This document shows positions 1-7,706 of a DNA stretch of 64,000 nucleotides, piece by piece (the first letter of the stretch is position 1; each line of letters begins with the position of its first letter). Both the position numbers and the translations under genes were made by a program. This stretch comes from Saprospiraceae bacterium. Lineage in GTDB: Bacteria; Bacteroidota; Bacteroidia; Chitinophagales; Saprospiraceae. Location of the stretch: assembly GCA_028285545.1 (NCBI GenBank), contig JANQPA010000034.1, forward strand, positions 1 through 64,000, written 5' to 3'. The notes under the pieces were generated by a model that did not search any database, was not told where the DNA came from, and was given only the letters and a program-made list of their open reading frames with translations.

Positions 1-15
1 CCAAATAATTTTCTT

Positions 16-120
16 TTTGAGGGGTGATTTTTAAGGAAAAATGGAATTTTTCCTTAAAAATCACCCCTCAAAGAAATAATATCGGCTGGCGAATAAGGCC
101 GAAGGACTTATGAGACAGCC
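16..120. repeat. Structured two-hairpin repeat element, copy A
   Basis: A perfect 26-bp inverted repeat (16-41 against 47-72) closes on a GGA-containing loop. After a short linker comes a second hairpin at 84-120: stem GGCTG/CAGCC, a GCGA/GAGA internal loop, stem ATAAG/CTTAT and a nine-base loop GCCGAAGGA. The same layout occurs at 6557-6736 with different arm sequences but the same CCCCTCAAA junction and nearly the same nine-base loop. Transcribed strand and function are unknown. A MITE-like or RNA element is possible. Confidence 0.7.
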
Positions 121-133
121 TCCTAAAATATTC

Positions 134-314
134 GACATGTCATATGCCAAATAGAATCTAATTACATATTCAAAAACAACCTAAGGTATACTTGTTCACA
201 ATAATTCGTGGGCTGTTCCGGCCAAAAAGGCATGGAGCAGCCCTTTTTTCTAGATTCTATTCTACATGTCATGTCTAAACATGACATGTCCCTTTTTTTA
301 GGACATGACATATC
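134..314. repeat. REP-like palindrome cluster with internal inverted repeat
   Basis: Words of the GACATGTCATGTC family appear at 134-146 (half unit), 264-289 (palindrome with 10-bp arms, ACATGTCATG/CATGACATGT) and 302-314 (half unit). Inside them lies a perfect 11-bp inverted repeat, AATAGAATCTA at 150-160 and its complement at 251-261. The same palindrome family flanks the RAYT transposase gene near 47.3-48.0 kb, so this looks like a REP/BIME-type dispersed copy. Confidence 0.75.
210..249 (+). terminator. Rho-independent terminator
   Basis: GGGCTGTTCC at 210-219 pairs with GGAGCAGCCC at 234-243 (one G-U pair) and is followed directly by six Ts. It lies inside the REP-like cluster. No coding region precedes it within the window, so it may end a short non-coding transcript or a gene that enters from the left. 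Confidence 0.7.
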
Positions 315-346
315 TTGGCTTTTCTGAAAATCCCTATCTTACCATC

Positions 347-658
347 ATGAAAAACTACTTATTATTTCTGATAGTGCTAGTGGGATTTTCTTCCTGCCTA
401 AGTGAAATCAAGCGACTAGGCAATCATTATAAGGCCCATCAGGACTATGCAAGTCTAGCTAAGGTGGTGGACCTGGTGCCTTTAGGAACTGATACCGCTT
501 ATATCCGATCCATACTAGGAGATCCTATCGATATGGGCTTTGATTTTCGATATACTGTAGATTCAGTAGGGCCGAATGACTGTGTTATCGGAGCTGTATT
601 TCACATTGATGAAAAGGGCAAAATAGACCAAAAATGGATCGATGAGATATGTGAATGA
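347..658 (+). CDS. Small putative lipoprotein, SmpA/BamE-like fold possible
   Basis: The 103-residue product begins with a lipoprotein signal: a hydrophobic stretch ending in GFSSC, with the cysteine near residue 17. The rest, with LGTDTAYIRSILGDP followed by a short strand-rich segment ending at GKIDQKW, resembles the helix-helix-sheet pattern of SmpA/OmlA/BamE-like domains; that is a pattern impression, not a firm assignment. An upstream in-frame ATG at 305 lies inside a REP-like palindrome and would put 14 residues before the signal, so the ATG at 347 is preferred. Function unknown; expected in the cell envelope. Confidence 0.6.
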   Translation: MKNYLLFLIVLVGFSSCLSEIKRLGNHYKAHQDYASLAKVVDLVPLGTDTAYIRSILGDPIDMGFDFRYTVDSVGPNDCVIGAVFHIDEKGKIDQKWIDEICE

Positions 659-710
659 AATAGTTCATCGTTCAGCGTTCCTTGTTTAGAGAATATTTAC
701 TTGTGAAAAA

Positions 711-745
711 TTACTCATTACACATTACTCAATACCAGGTACTAA
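711..745. repeat. Degenerate heptamer array
   Basis: Five consecutive 7-mers (TTACTCA, TTACACA, TTACTCA, ATACCAG, GTACTAA) lie between the stop of the small lipoprotein and the 3' end of era. The words match the arms of the longer arrays at about 17.46 and 38.39 kb. Confidence 0.65.
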
Positions 746-749
746 TAAA

Positions 750-1646
750 TCATCCCTGATAACCAAAGCCTTTTAGTGCCTTTTCATTATTGCGCCAATT
801 ATCGCGAACTTTCACGTGTAACTCTATGAATACTTTTGATTCCAGAAAGATTTCAATGGATTTGCGGGCTTCGGTACCTAGTTTTTTGATGGATGAACCC
901 TGTCTGCCAATCAGGATGGCCTTTTGGGTTTTTCGCATCACGTAAATAGTGGCTGCGATACGGATTAGGTTTTCTCCTTTTTTAGTGACTCCTTCTTTGA
1001 AAGATTCAACAACTACTTCAGTAGAATAAGGAACTTCTTGCTCGTACAGCTCCAATATTTTTTCTCGAATAATTTCACTGACAAAAAAGCGCTCTGGCCG
1101 ATCTGTAAACTGATCTTTTGGATAGTAGGCAGGTCCCTCCGGCAATTTTTCGAAAATTAATTTTAGAAGAGTATCTGTATTCTTTTTTTGAAGGGCAGAG
1201 ATGGGAATGGTCTCTTCAAAGTTGATCCAGTCATTCCACTTTTTGATGAGTGCTAAAATTTCTTCAGGTTTAACCAGGTCAATTTTATTCAAGACCAAAA
1301 ATTTGGGAATATCCAGTCGTTTTAATTTCTGAACAATAGGATCATCTTCCTCATATTTTTCTTGGACATCCGTTACAAAAAGCATTAAGTCAGCATCTTC
1401 AAAGGTAGAATGTACGAAGCGGTTCATTGCCTCTTGCATTTTATAAGAAGGATCCTCTATATAGCCTGGAGTATCTGAAAAAACCACCTGAAAATCATCT
1501 CCACTTAAAATGCCAATGATGCGATGACGCGTTGTTTGAGGCTTATTGGTGATTATGGACATGCGTTCGCCAACAAGGGCATTCATCAATGTTGACTTCC
1601 CTACATTTGGCTTACCAATAATATTCACAAAGCCTGACCGGTGCAT
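750..1646 (-). CDS. era: GTPase Era
   Basis: Era is a GTPase that binds the 3' end of 16S rRNA and assists 30S subunit assembly. The 298-residue product has all the signatures: G1 GKPNVGKST at residues 11-19, a TT pair in switch I near 38-39, G3 DTPG at 58-61, G4 NKID at 120-123, and a C-terminal KH domain with the GRQGSSIKKLG loop at about residue 245. The length is normal for the family. The start MHRSGFVNIIG fits the usual Era N-terminus. The gene appears to be transcribed alone on the minus strand. Confidence 0.97.
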   Translation of the reverse strand: MHRSGFVNIIGKPNVGKSTLMNALVGERMSIITNKPQTTRHRIIGILSGDDFQVVFSDTPGYIEDPSYKMQEAMNRFVHSTFEDADLMLFVTDVQEKYEEDDPIVQKLKRLDIPKFLVLNKIDLVKPEEILALIKKWNDWINFEETIPISALQKKNTDTLLKLIFEKLPEGPAYYPKDQFTDRPERFFVSEIIREKILELYEQEVPYSTEVVVESFKEGVTKKGENLIRIAATIYVMRKTQKAILIGRQGSSIKKLGTEARKSIEIFLESKVFIELHVKVRDNWRNNEKALKGFGYQG

Positions 1647-1683
1647 GTCATTTTAATTTTCCTGGAAATAATAACTGGATAAA

Positions 1684-1712
1684 GGTAGAAAGTAGAAGGT
1701 AGAAAATAGAAG
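1684..1712. repeat. Heptamer array upstream of era
   Basis: Four consecutive 7-mers, GGTAGAA, AGTAGAA, GGTAGAA and AATAGAA, lie in the gap between era and the next gene. Arrays built from the same words occur near 26.86, 42.48 and 57.69 kb. Confidence 0.65.
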
Positions 1713-1742
1713 GATTAGGCTAGTTTTTGTCTGGTAAATTAA

Positions 1743-2333
1743 TTATCCCATAGGTAACACTCTTTGGAGCTCCCCTTTAACGAGAGCATCTATTGCTTTA
1801 AAAATGACCTTAGGTTTGTGAGGGCGCCAGTTAATATCATTAAATTCTTGGCCAAAATTTATGTGGTGTTGTAATTGAGTAATTTTCATTTCGTCAGCTA
1901 CATGATCCAGTGTATTTAGTAGGCACACCCAACCCTCTTCTGCAACGACATCTTCACTCCACTCTTCATAATAACAGTCATCAGAACCATGGAAATTGAG
2001 CACATTTTCACAAATCAGAATATATTTATAAATGCCTTGTTGATATAATTGATCAACTACCTCCCTTTTTAAATACATAATATCATTGGAGATGGCATCA
2101 TTCCATTCACCGATTAACTCAATGATTGCAAACCGCTCATCATAGTCTACAAACAAAATTTTCATATACAAAGTAGCCGAACCAAACTCATCCCATTGCG
2201 GGTGAATGAAATAATTGTAAACTTTTTTGGTGAAGTAGAATTCATCATAAACTCTGCCATAAAAGGGAGATTGCTCATCTTCAGATGCAACATAATGATC
2301 TCTCCATTGATAATACGGCTCTATATTATGCAT
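1743..2333 (-). CDS. Conserved protein of unknown function
   Basis: This 196-residue soluble protein has no signal peptide or membrane segment. It is rich in aromatic and acidic residues (for example YYQWRDHYV near the N-terminus and DDCYYEEW in the middle). I do not recognise a named family. It lies about 95 bases upstream of era on the same strand, separated from it by a heptamer array, so cotranscription is possible but unproven. The start codon at 2333 is the only plausible one near the start of the conserved-looking sequence. Confidence 0.7.
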   Translation of the reverse strand: MHNIEPYYQWRDHYVASEDEQSPFYGRVYDEFYFTKKVYNYFIHPQWDEFGSATLYMKILFVDYDERFAIIELIGEWNDAISNDIMYLKREVVDQLYQQGIYKYILICENVLNFHGSDDCYYEEWSEDVVAEEGWVCLLNTLDHVADEMKITQLQHHINFGQEFNDINWRPHKPKVIFKAIDALVKGELQRVLPMG

Positions 2334-2483
2334 GCGGTTTTAATTTCCTTTACTTACTGATAAATATATGCGGATTAAATATACAAAACCTAAGAAAAAA
2401 GCTTCTTGTTTTTGAAGCGACGGAACGACATTTTTTTCGTTAAAATAGAAACCTGTAAAGTGCTGAATTTGTTTGCTGAAAAT

Positions 2484-3245
2484 TTAAGTAATAAAAAAAA
2501 TGGAAAAAAGTATTCCCAAGGCCCCGGAAAATATAGAAAAAATAATGAAACCTATTATTAAAGAAAGAGATGTACGGATAAGAGTGCTAAGCAGGGGATA
2601 AGGGAATAATTTTTTGTACACCCAAATGTAATATGCCGTATTGATAAAGTTTGTAAAAAATAATCCTTGAAACACAGGAATGCCCATCAGCCAAAAGATG
2701 AGCTGGTAAATAGTACCTACCAGACTGGTAAACCCTGATAGATAGGCATTGGTAACTAAGTGTTCAGCATAATTTAATTTACCTTTTTTGAAAAATACAA
2801 GGGTCATCAAAGAAACAAAGGGTACAACAAGCATAGGAAGGATGTTGGCGTACTTTTTAAACTGCCTTGAAATTTCTTGCTGCCTGGCTATGGATTCTTC
2901 ACTAAGATCCTCAGTAAAAAAATTACTGATCGTTTCTTGCTGTTCGTCAAATAAACCTAAGGAAATATTGATTATTACAGATATGGTTACCCACAGAATT
3001 AAAAAGCGCATGGGGCCATAATAAGGTTTGGTTTTGCCGTTTATATAGTTTTGAATGAGTGAAAAAGGGCGAATGGTCAATTCTTTAACCGTAAATATTA
3101 AACCCCGTTCTACATTAGTAATCGTTTCAATTAGATCTTGAAGTAATTGCTTGAGTGAAATTCGCTCAGAAATAACTTTTTGACCACAATTACGACAAAA
3201 TAAATCTTCATCAGAAAGGTCAGCATTACAGTTTTTACAAATCAT
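2484..3245 (-). CDS. DUF3667-type membrane protein with N-terminal zinc ribbon
   Basis: The 253-residue product starts with a zinc ribbon (CKNC near residues 3-6, CRNCGQ near 17-22). Next comes the TxxELTxxPF...YINGKTKPYYGP segment typical of DUF3667 proteins, then about five hydrophobic membrane helices. The family is widespread in Bacteroidota and has no established role; the ribbon probably sits on the cytoplasmic side. It is divergent from the NadR-like gene, with about 85 bases between their start codons. Confidence 0.8.
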   Translation of the reverse strand: MICKNCNADLSDEDLFCRNCGQKVISERISLKQLLQDLIETITNVERGLIFTVKELTIRPFSLIQNYINGKTKPYYGPMRFLILWVTISVIINISLGLFDEQQETISNFFTEDLSEESIARQQEISRQFKKYANILPMLVVPFVSLMTLVFFKKGKLNYAEHLVTNAYLSGFTSLVGTIYQLIFWLMGIPVFQGLFFTNFINTAYYIWVYKKLFPYPLLSTLIRTSLSLIIGFIIFSIFSGALGILFSIFFIT

Positions 3246-3301
3246 ACTTGGCTTTTAAATGGGACTTAAAGATAATCATAGATCTATTCTTTTACTATTT
3301 C

Positions 3302-3309
3302 TATATTTG
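3302..3309 (+). promoter_or_regulatory. Probable -7 promoter element
   Basis: TATATTTG matches the Bacteroidota -7 consensus TAnnTTTG and lies 22 bases upstream of the start codon at 3332. No good TTG or TTTG is found at the expected -33 distance, so only the -7 box is claimed. Confidence 0.45.
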
Positions 3310-3331
3310 CCTGGCATCTATTAAATTATTA

Positions 3332-3847
3332 ATGAAAAAAATCATTGTTACCGGACCTGAGTCTTCGGGAAAAACTACCCTTGCTGAGCAATTGGCTAAG
3401 TTCTACCAAGCTGTTTATGTTCCAGAATATTCACGGACCTACCTGTCTCAATTAGGACGCCCCTATCTGGAAGATGACCTCTTAGAGATAGCCAAAGGGC
3501 AAGCTTTGCAGGAACAAAAGCATAAGCTCGAGACCGAAAGTATGGTAATTTTCGATACTTCAATGTTGGTGCTCAAAGTTTGGTCCGATTATAAGTATGG
3601 ACGAAGCCACCCCTGGATAGTAGAACAGCTTCAAAAAAATAAAACCTGCATGCATTTTCTTTGTAAACCAGATATTCCATGGGAAGAAGATCCACTACGC
3701 GAAAACCCCCTCGATAGAGACCTACTGTTTTCTATGTATCTAAAAGATTTAAAAAAATTGGAGGCACCTTTTTTTATCATCTCTGGAGCAAATCCCTTGG
3801 AAAGACTTCAAATAGCCGTAGAAATACTGAATAATCTATCCATTTGA
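3332..3847 (+). CDS. NadR-like P-loop kinase (AAA_28 family)
   Basis: The 171-residue protein carries Walker A GPESSGKTT near residues 7-15, followed by VPEYSRTYL and, further on, VIFDTSMLVLKVW. This arrangement is typical of the ribosylnicotinamide-kinase domain of NadR and related AAA_28 ATPases. NadR itself is longer, with an added NMN adenylyltransferase domain that is absent here. The ATG at 3332 gives the usual MKKIIVTGPESSGKT start; an earlier in-frame ATG at 3248 adds an unlikely hydrophobic tail. Its last codons overlap the -33 box of the TPP-riboswitch promoter, so a role in vitamin or cofactor salvage is plausible but inferred only from position. Confidence 0.8.
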   Translation: MKKIIVTGPESSGKTTLAEQLAKFYQAVYVPEYSRTYLSQLGRPYLEDDLLEIAKGQALQEQKHKLETESMVIFDTSMLVLKVWSDYKYGRSHPWIVEQLQKNKTCMHFLCKPDIPWEEDPLRENPLDRDLLFSMYLKDLKKLEAPFFIISGANPLERLQIAVEILNNLSI

Positions 3848-3874
3848 TGAATTCAATCTCTCTTTCTATATTTG
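3843..3874 (+). promoter_or_regulatory. Promoter of the TPP-riboswitch transcript
   Basis: TTTG at 3843-3846, a 20-base spacer and TATATTTG at 3867-3874 match the Bacteroidota sigma-AB consensus (TTTG-N20-TAnnTTTG). The -33 box overlaps the stop codon of the upstream kinase gene. Transcription would begin near 3881, just before the riboswitch. Confidence 0.75.
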
Positions 3875-3882
3875 CGGGAATC

Positions 3883-4021
3883 ATTTGGGGTGCCCATAGG
3901 AAAATGGTTATTAGTTATTCGTTATTTGTTAGTAACGAATAACGAATAACAAATAACCAACAACCCAAAGGGCTGAGATCATACCCATAGAACCTGCTCG
4001 GGTAATGCTGGGAAGGGAAAT
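3883..4021 (+). promoter_or_regulatory. TPP riboswitch (THI box)
   Basis: The conserved segments occur in order: GGGGTGCC at 3887-3894, GGCTGAGATCATACCC at about 3970-3986, ATAGAACCTG, then GGGTAATGCTGGGAAGGGAAA ending at 4020. These are the THI-box core elements that bind thiamine pyrophosphate. Between GGGGTGCC and CTGAGA the variable P3 arm is filled by a heptamer array (3903-3964) that folds into a long AT-rich hairpin. The downstream gene is a TonB-dependent receptor, as is common for thiamine receptors in Bacteroidota. The expression platform (4022-4111) was not resolved. Confidence 0.93.
3903..3964. repeat. Heptamer inverted repeat inside the TPP riboswitch
   Basis: Units TTATTAG, TTATTCG, TTATTTG run into TTAGTAACGAA and then TAACGAA, TAACAAA, TAACCAA, so the right half complements the left. 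The array sits wholly in the P3 variable arm of the TPP riboswitch and would extend that helix without touching the conserved core. Confidence 0.8.
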
Positions 4022-4111
4022 GCACACATCTCTTGTGTATATGGTATGCGGATAGAAAATGCGCTCCGAACCCCATGGAGGGCAGATTTTATTCAATTTC
4101 AATTTTTTTTC

Positions 4112-6541
4112 ATGTTTTACAAATTTGTTTTTACCCTGGCATTGCTTATGATGTTTCAGGCGGGCTGGTCTCAAACAAGCATAGTAGGCCAGATAACTGA
4201 TGTAAATAAAGAAGCATTAGTTGGTGCTAATGTTTTGATTTTAGAGTTAAACAGGGGGAGTGCTGCTGATCTGGAAGGAAACTTTCGGATAGCAGATGTG
4301 TCTCCAGGAGAATACACCTTAAAAATCTCTTACATCGGATATGAATCCATCCAAAAGTCCATCAATGTTTTGGCTGATCAAAAGAGTATGAATTTAGAGA
4401 TTCAGCTATTGAAATCGAAAGTTACCCTGGATGAATTATTGGTAAGAGCTACTCGTGCCAATGAAAAAACTCCTGTGGCCTTCAAAAATTTAGGAAAGGA
4501 AGAAATCCAAAAGGCTAATCTCGGACAGGATGTTCCCTTTTTATTAAGATGGACACCCTCTGCTGTGGTTACCTCCGATGCAGGGACCGGAATTGGCTAT
4601 ACCGGTATTCGGGTGAGGGGCTCTGATCCCACTCGAATTAATGTCACCATCAACGGTATTCCACTAAATGATTCTGAGTCCCAAGGAGTTTTTTGGGTGA
4701 ATTTGCCTGACTTTTTGAGCTCTACCAATTCCATCCAGGTCCAACGTGGGGTTGGTACTTCAACTAATGGGGCAGGGGCTTTTGGTGCCTCTATTAACCT
4801 AAATACTGTTGAAACCAGAGAAGAGCCCTATGCAATTTTGGGGGGTACTCTGGGCAGTTTTAATACCAGAAAAGGAAATATCCAATTGGGAACAGGATTA
4901 TTAAATGATAAATTTCTTTTTACTGGTCGTTTATCTACCATCCAATCCGATGGTTTTATCGATAGAGCAACGGCTGATTTGAATTCCTATGCTTTAACAG
5001 CAAAATACTTGGGAAGGAATAGCTCGCTGCAATTTAATTTGTTTTCAGGGCATGAAATTACTTATCAGGCCTGGTATGGTGTTCCAGCAGATTTTTTGGA
5101 TGATGAAGATACCCGAACTTTTAATCCTGCGGGTACGGAAAAAGAAGGAGAACCTCATGAAGATGAAGTGGATAATTACCGCCAGACACACTATCAATTG
5201 CTTTATACCAATCAAATAAGTAATAATTGGTTTTTGAATTTAAATGCGCACTATACAACTGGAATGGGATATTTTGAGCAATATAAGGCAGATGAAACAC
5301 TCAGTGAATATGGGATTAGCCCAGTAAACCCAGAAGGAGAAGGCGTTTCGGATTTAATCCGAAGGTTATGGCTGGATAATGATTTTTATGGCTTAGTATA
5401 TAGCTCTACTTATTCTTCTGACGATAATAAATTGGACTGGACAATCGGTGGGGGCTATAATATTTATGAAGGACTCCATTTTGGAGAGGTTATTTGGGCA
5501 CGGTTTGCAGGAAATAGTGAATTGAATGAGCGATATTATGAAAATGATGCTCGCAAAACTGATTTTAATGTTTATTCCAAGGTTAACCTGGCCTTAAGCA
5601 ATAGGTTGAACGCTTATGTGGATTTACAGTATCGCAGAGTGGGGTATGAATTCTTGGGGCCTACCCAAAATTTTGATTTCATCGATCAAAATGTTAGCCT
5701 CAATTTCTTTAACCCCAAATTGGGTTTGACTTACTTCCTAAGTGATCAGACAAGCCTTTATGCTTCTTTTGGCATTGGACAAAGAGAACCGAATCGAAAT
5801 GATTATCTAGCTTCTACACCCAATAATCGACCCAGGGTAGAAAAGCTTAATGATACGGAATTGGGACTTAGGTATACAGGAAAAAAAGCCAGCATGGAAG
5901 CCAATGTGTATTATATGGATTATAGAGATCAGCTGGCTCTTAATGGACAATTAAATCAGGTTGGTGAAGCAATTCGAATCAATATCGACAATAGCTACAG
6001 ATTAGGTCTAGAACTAGCTGGAGGATTGGCAATCACTAATCAATTGCGTTTTGAAGGAAATTTGACCCTAAGTCAGAATAAAGTTAAGCAGTTTACGGAG
6101 TTTGTTGATAGTTATGATGCAGATTTCAATTTTATTGAACAGGAGCAAATTATTCATGAGGATACCGATCTTGCCTTTTCACCTTCAATTATTGGAGGGG
6201 GAGGCTTAAGTTATACTGCTTTCCAGAAAACCGATGGGCAAAAGCTAGAACTGAGTCTTTTGACCAAATATGTCGGAAAGCAATTTATTGATAATACCTC
6301 TGATGATAACAATGTGTTGGATGCCTATTCTTTTTCAGACTTCCGCTTGAAGTACATCTGGAAGCCCAAATGGATGAAACAAATTGATCTCACTTTTCTA
6401 GCAAGAAATATATTTGATCAGCAATTTGAGACCAATGCCTGGTCTTACCGTTTCCTTTTTGATGGAAGTGCTGCTGTTGATCAGGGATTTTTCCCACAGG
6501 CTGGAACTAATTTTTTGGTGGGAGTGAATTTGCATTTATAA
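4112..6541 (+). CDS. TonB-dependent outer-membrane receptor, probably for thiamine
   Basis: The 809-residue product has a signal peptide (about 21 residues ending in GWSQ), a carboxypeptidase-regulatory-like domain at roughly 22-105 (GQITDVNKEALVGANV), a plug domain at about 125-235 (GIRVRGSDPTRINVTING, NSIQVQRG) and a C-terminal beta barrel. It should import a substrate across the outer membrane using TonB energy. The TPP riboswitch directly upstream points to thiamine or a thiamine phosphate as substrate; this is inference from regulation. The ATG at 4112 places the signal peptide correctly, whereas the ATG at 4046 would add 22 residues read from the leader. A structured repeat element follows the stop codon directly. 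Confidence 0.9.
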   Translation: MFYKFVFTLALLMMFQAGWSQTSIVGQITDVNKEALVGANVLILELNRGSAADLEGNFRIADVSPGEYTLKISYIGYESIQKSINVLADQKSMNLEIQLLKSKVTLDELLVRATRANEKTPVAFKNLGKEEIQKANLGQDVPFLLRWTPSAVVTSDAGTGIGYTGIRVRGSDPTRINVTINGIPLNDSESQGVFWVNLPDFLSSTNSIQVQRGVGTSTNGAGAFGASINLNTVETREEPYAILGGTLGSFNTRKGNIQLGTGLLNDKFLFTGRLSTIQSDGFIDRATADLNSYALTAKYLGRNSSLQFNLFSGHEITYQAWYGVPADFLDDEDTRTFNPAGTEKEGEPHEDEVDNYRQTHYQLLYTNQISNNWFLNLNAHYTTGMGYFEQYKADETLSEYGISPVNPEGEGVSDLIRRLWLDNDFYGLVYSSTYSSDDNKLDWTIGGGYNIYEGLHFGEVIWARFAGNSELNERYYENDARKTDFNVYSKVNLALSNRLNAYVDLQYRRVGYEFLGPTQNFDFIDQNVSLNFFNPKLGLTYFLSDQTSLYASFGIGQREPNRNDYLASTPNNRPRVEKLNDTELGLRYTGKKASMEANVYYMDYRDQLALNGQLNQVGEAIRINIDNSYRLGLELAGGLAITNQLRFEGNLTLSQNKVKQFTEFVDSYDADFNFIEQEQIIHEDTDLAFSPSIIGGGGLSYTAFQKTDGQKLELSLLTKYVGKQFIDNTSDDNNVLDAYSFSDFRLKYIWKPKWMKQIDLTFLARNIFDQQFETNAWSYRFLFDGSAAVDQGFFPQAGTNFLVGVNLHL

Positions 6542-6556
6542 AAAAGAAATAATATT

Positions 6557-6736
6557 GGGGTTGTGTAAAAACTAAAATTTTTAAAAATTTTAGTTTTTAC
6601 TTTAATATGTATCTGCTTATAAAAAAGCAAAAAGTATATTTTTTTAAAGTCAATTTTTGGAAAAAATTGACTTTTTACACAACCCCTCAAAAGAATTTTA
6701 TTGGCTGGAAAAAAGGCCGGAGGACTTTTTTCGCAG
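6557..6736. repeat. Structured repeat element, copy B
   Basis: An outer 15-bp inverted repeat (GGGGTTGTGTAAAAA at 6557-6571, complement at 6672-6686) encloses a 36-bp perfect palindrome (6565-6600) and a 13-bp hairpin with a GGA loop (646-658 and 662-674 of the 6-kb block). A second module follows at about 6703-6736: GCTG, GAAAAAAG, nine-base loop GCCGGAGGA, CTTTTTTC, CAGC. This matches the element at 16-120 in order and loops, but the stem sequences differ in a paired way. It fills the gap between two convergent genes. Confidence 0.75.
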
Positions 6737-6765
6737 CTCATGAAAAATAATTTTCTAAATCTATT

Positions 6766-7353
6766 TTAGAAATTATAAGTAAAACCCACTCTTAACTCAA
6801 TCGGATTTTGATTGGCAAAAGCGACATCTCTTTGGTTTAGATTATATAGTGCCACGATCTCATAAGCAAAGGGGAAACCTGAAGAATATCCCAATCCCAT
6901 ATAAAAATTCCCGACTTCTCTTCTAAATACCTCTAGGTCATTCCCTGCCAATTGAAAAAGTGCTTCATTTTCTAATTCCGCTTCAATATGAGCAAAAATA
7001 TTCGCCCGGTTAATAGGAATCTTATATCTTCCAAATAAACCCACTGCCCAGGAAAGGGGACCAGCACTGGTATTGCCACTTCCATTAAACCCTCTAATGG
7101 AATAATTGGTATACAACAAAGAAACTCGAGGCCCTACCGAAAACTGATCAAACAATCGATAGCCAACCATAGGTGAAATTCCAAAATTAAAAATAGTCTG
7201 ACCATTTCCACCTGAAAAACCAAGGTTGACCCCTCCTCCAAACCACCATGGGCTTAATTGATCAGTGTCTGATGACGACCTTTGAGCCTGAAGGGAATGA
7301 CTGGCCACAAAGATAAGACTACATAAAACGAATAAACGAAGTAGATTTTTCAT
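6766..7353 (-). CDS. Outer-membrane beta-barrel protein
   Basis: The 195-residue product has a signal peptide of about 24 residues ending in SLQAQ. Alternating hydrophobic strands follow (GVNLGFSGG, ISPMVGYRLFDQFSVGPRVSLLYTNY, AVGLFGRYKIP, FYMGLGYSSGFPFAYEIVALYNLNQ), and it ends in an aromatic residue (FTYNF), a usual barrel-insertion signal. This fits a small eight-stranded porin-like barrel. Its specific role is unknown. It is convergent with the thiamine receptor, separated by repeat element copy B. Confidence 0.8.
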   Translation of the reverse strand: MKNLLRLFVLCSLIFVASHSLQAQRSSSDTDQLSPWWFGGGVNLGFSGGNGQTIFNFGISPMVGYRLFDQFSVGPRVSLLYTNYSIRGFNGSGNTSAGPLSWAVGLFGRYKIPINRANIFAHIEAELENEALFQLAGNDLEVFRREVGNFYMGLGYSSGFPFAYEIVALYNLNQRDVAFANQNPIELRVGFTYNF

Positions 7354-7706
7354 TGATTTTTTATTTTAATCATACACATATACAGATTAGCAGTACTGAA
7401 GCTTGCCGAAATTCTTCTAATCGACATTAAAATAACAGATTTTTCTACTTTTGATTGGTTAATAAAATAAAAAGGTTGCCGTTAAGGATCTATTAAATGA
7501 AAGCTGCCTGACAATACCGAGCTAATAAATTGAAAAGATATTCCCCTCTTTTCAGCAATTGTACTAATTTTAGCCCATAGCTGATGTATGAATTTTCATT
7601 TTTTTAACGTTTTACATTAAGGTACGCTGAGAAAGCAGACCATCATCTTGGGCCTGGTCTGTAATTTTGATCAAATTATACATCCCTTGAACCGAAGAAC
7701 ATATCA
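7354..7706. other. Intergenic region upstream of the giant surface gene
   Basis: No gene is seen in these 353 bases. The region separates two divergent genes. Two -7-like boxes occur on the plus strand (TACTTTTG at 7446-7453, TAATTTTG at 7662-7669). CAGACCA at 7636-7642 and TGGTCTG at 7655-7661 form an inverted repeat just upstream of the second box and could be an operator or a leader hairpin. Confidence 0.5.
7636..7669 (+). promoter_or_regulatory. Putative promoter box with overlapping inverted repeat
   Basis: TAATTTTG at 7662-7669 matches TAnnTTTG and lies 37 bases before the start codon. The CAGACCA/TGGTCTG inverted repeat (7636-7661) would sit in the -33 to -7 spacer, where a regulator could block polymerase. 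A clear -33 box is missing. Confidence 0.35.

Noticed and set aside
16-120. Integron attC site
   Set aside because: No GTTRRRY/RYYYAAC core sites and no integrase gene in the window.
3929-4174. 81-residue minus-strand frame across the TPP riboswitch
   Set aside because: It lies on the opposite strand of the THI-box core and heptamer repeat and has no protein-like pattern.
7636-7669. Riboswitch upstream of the giant surface gene
   Set aside because: Only one 7-bp stem is visible and it overlaps the promoter region; no conserved aptamer segment was recognised.
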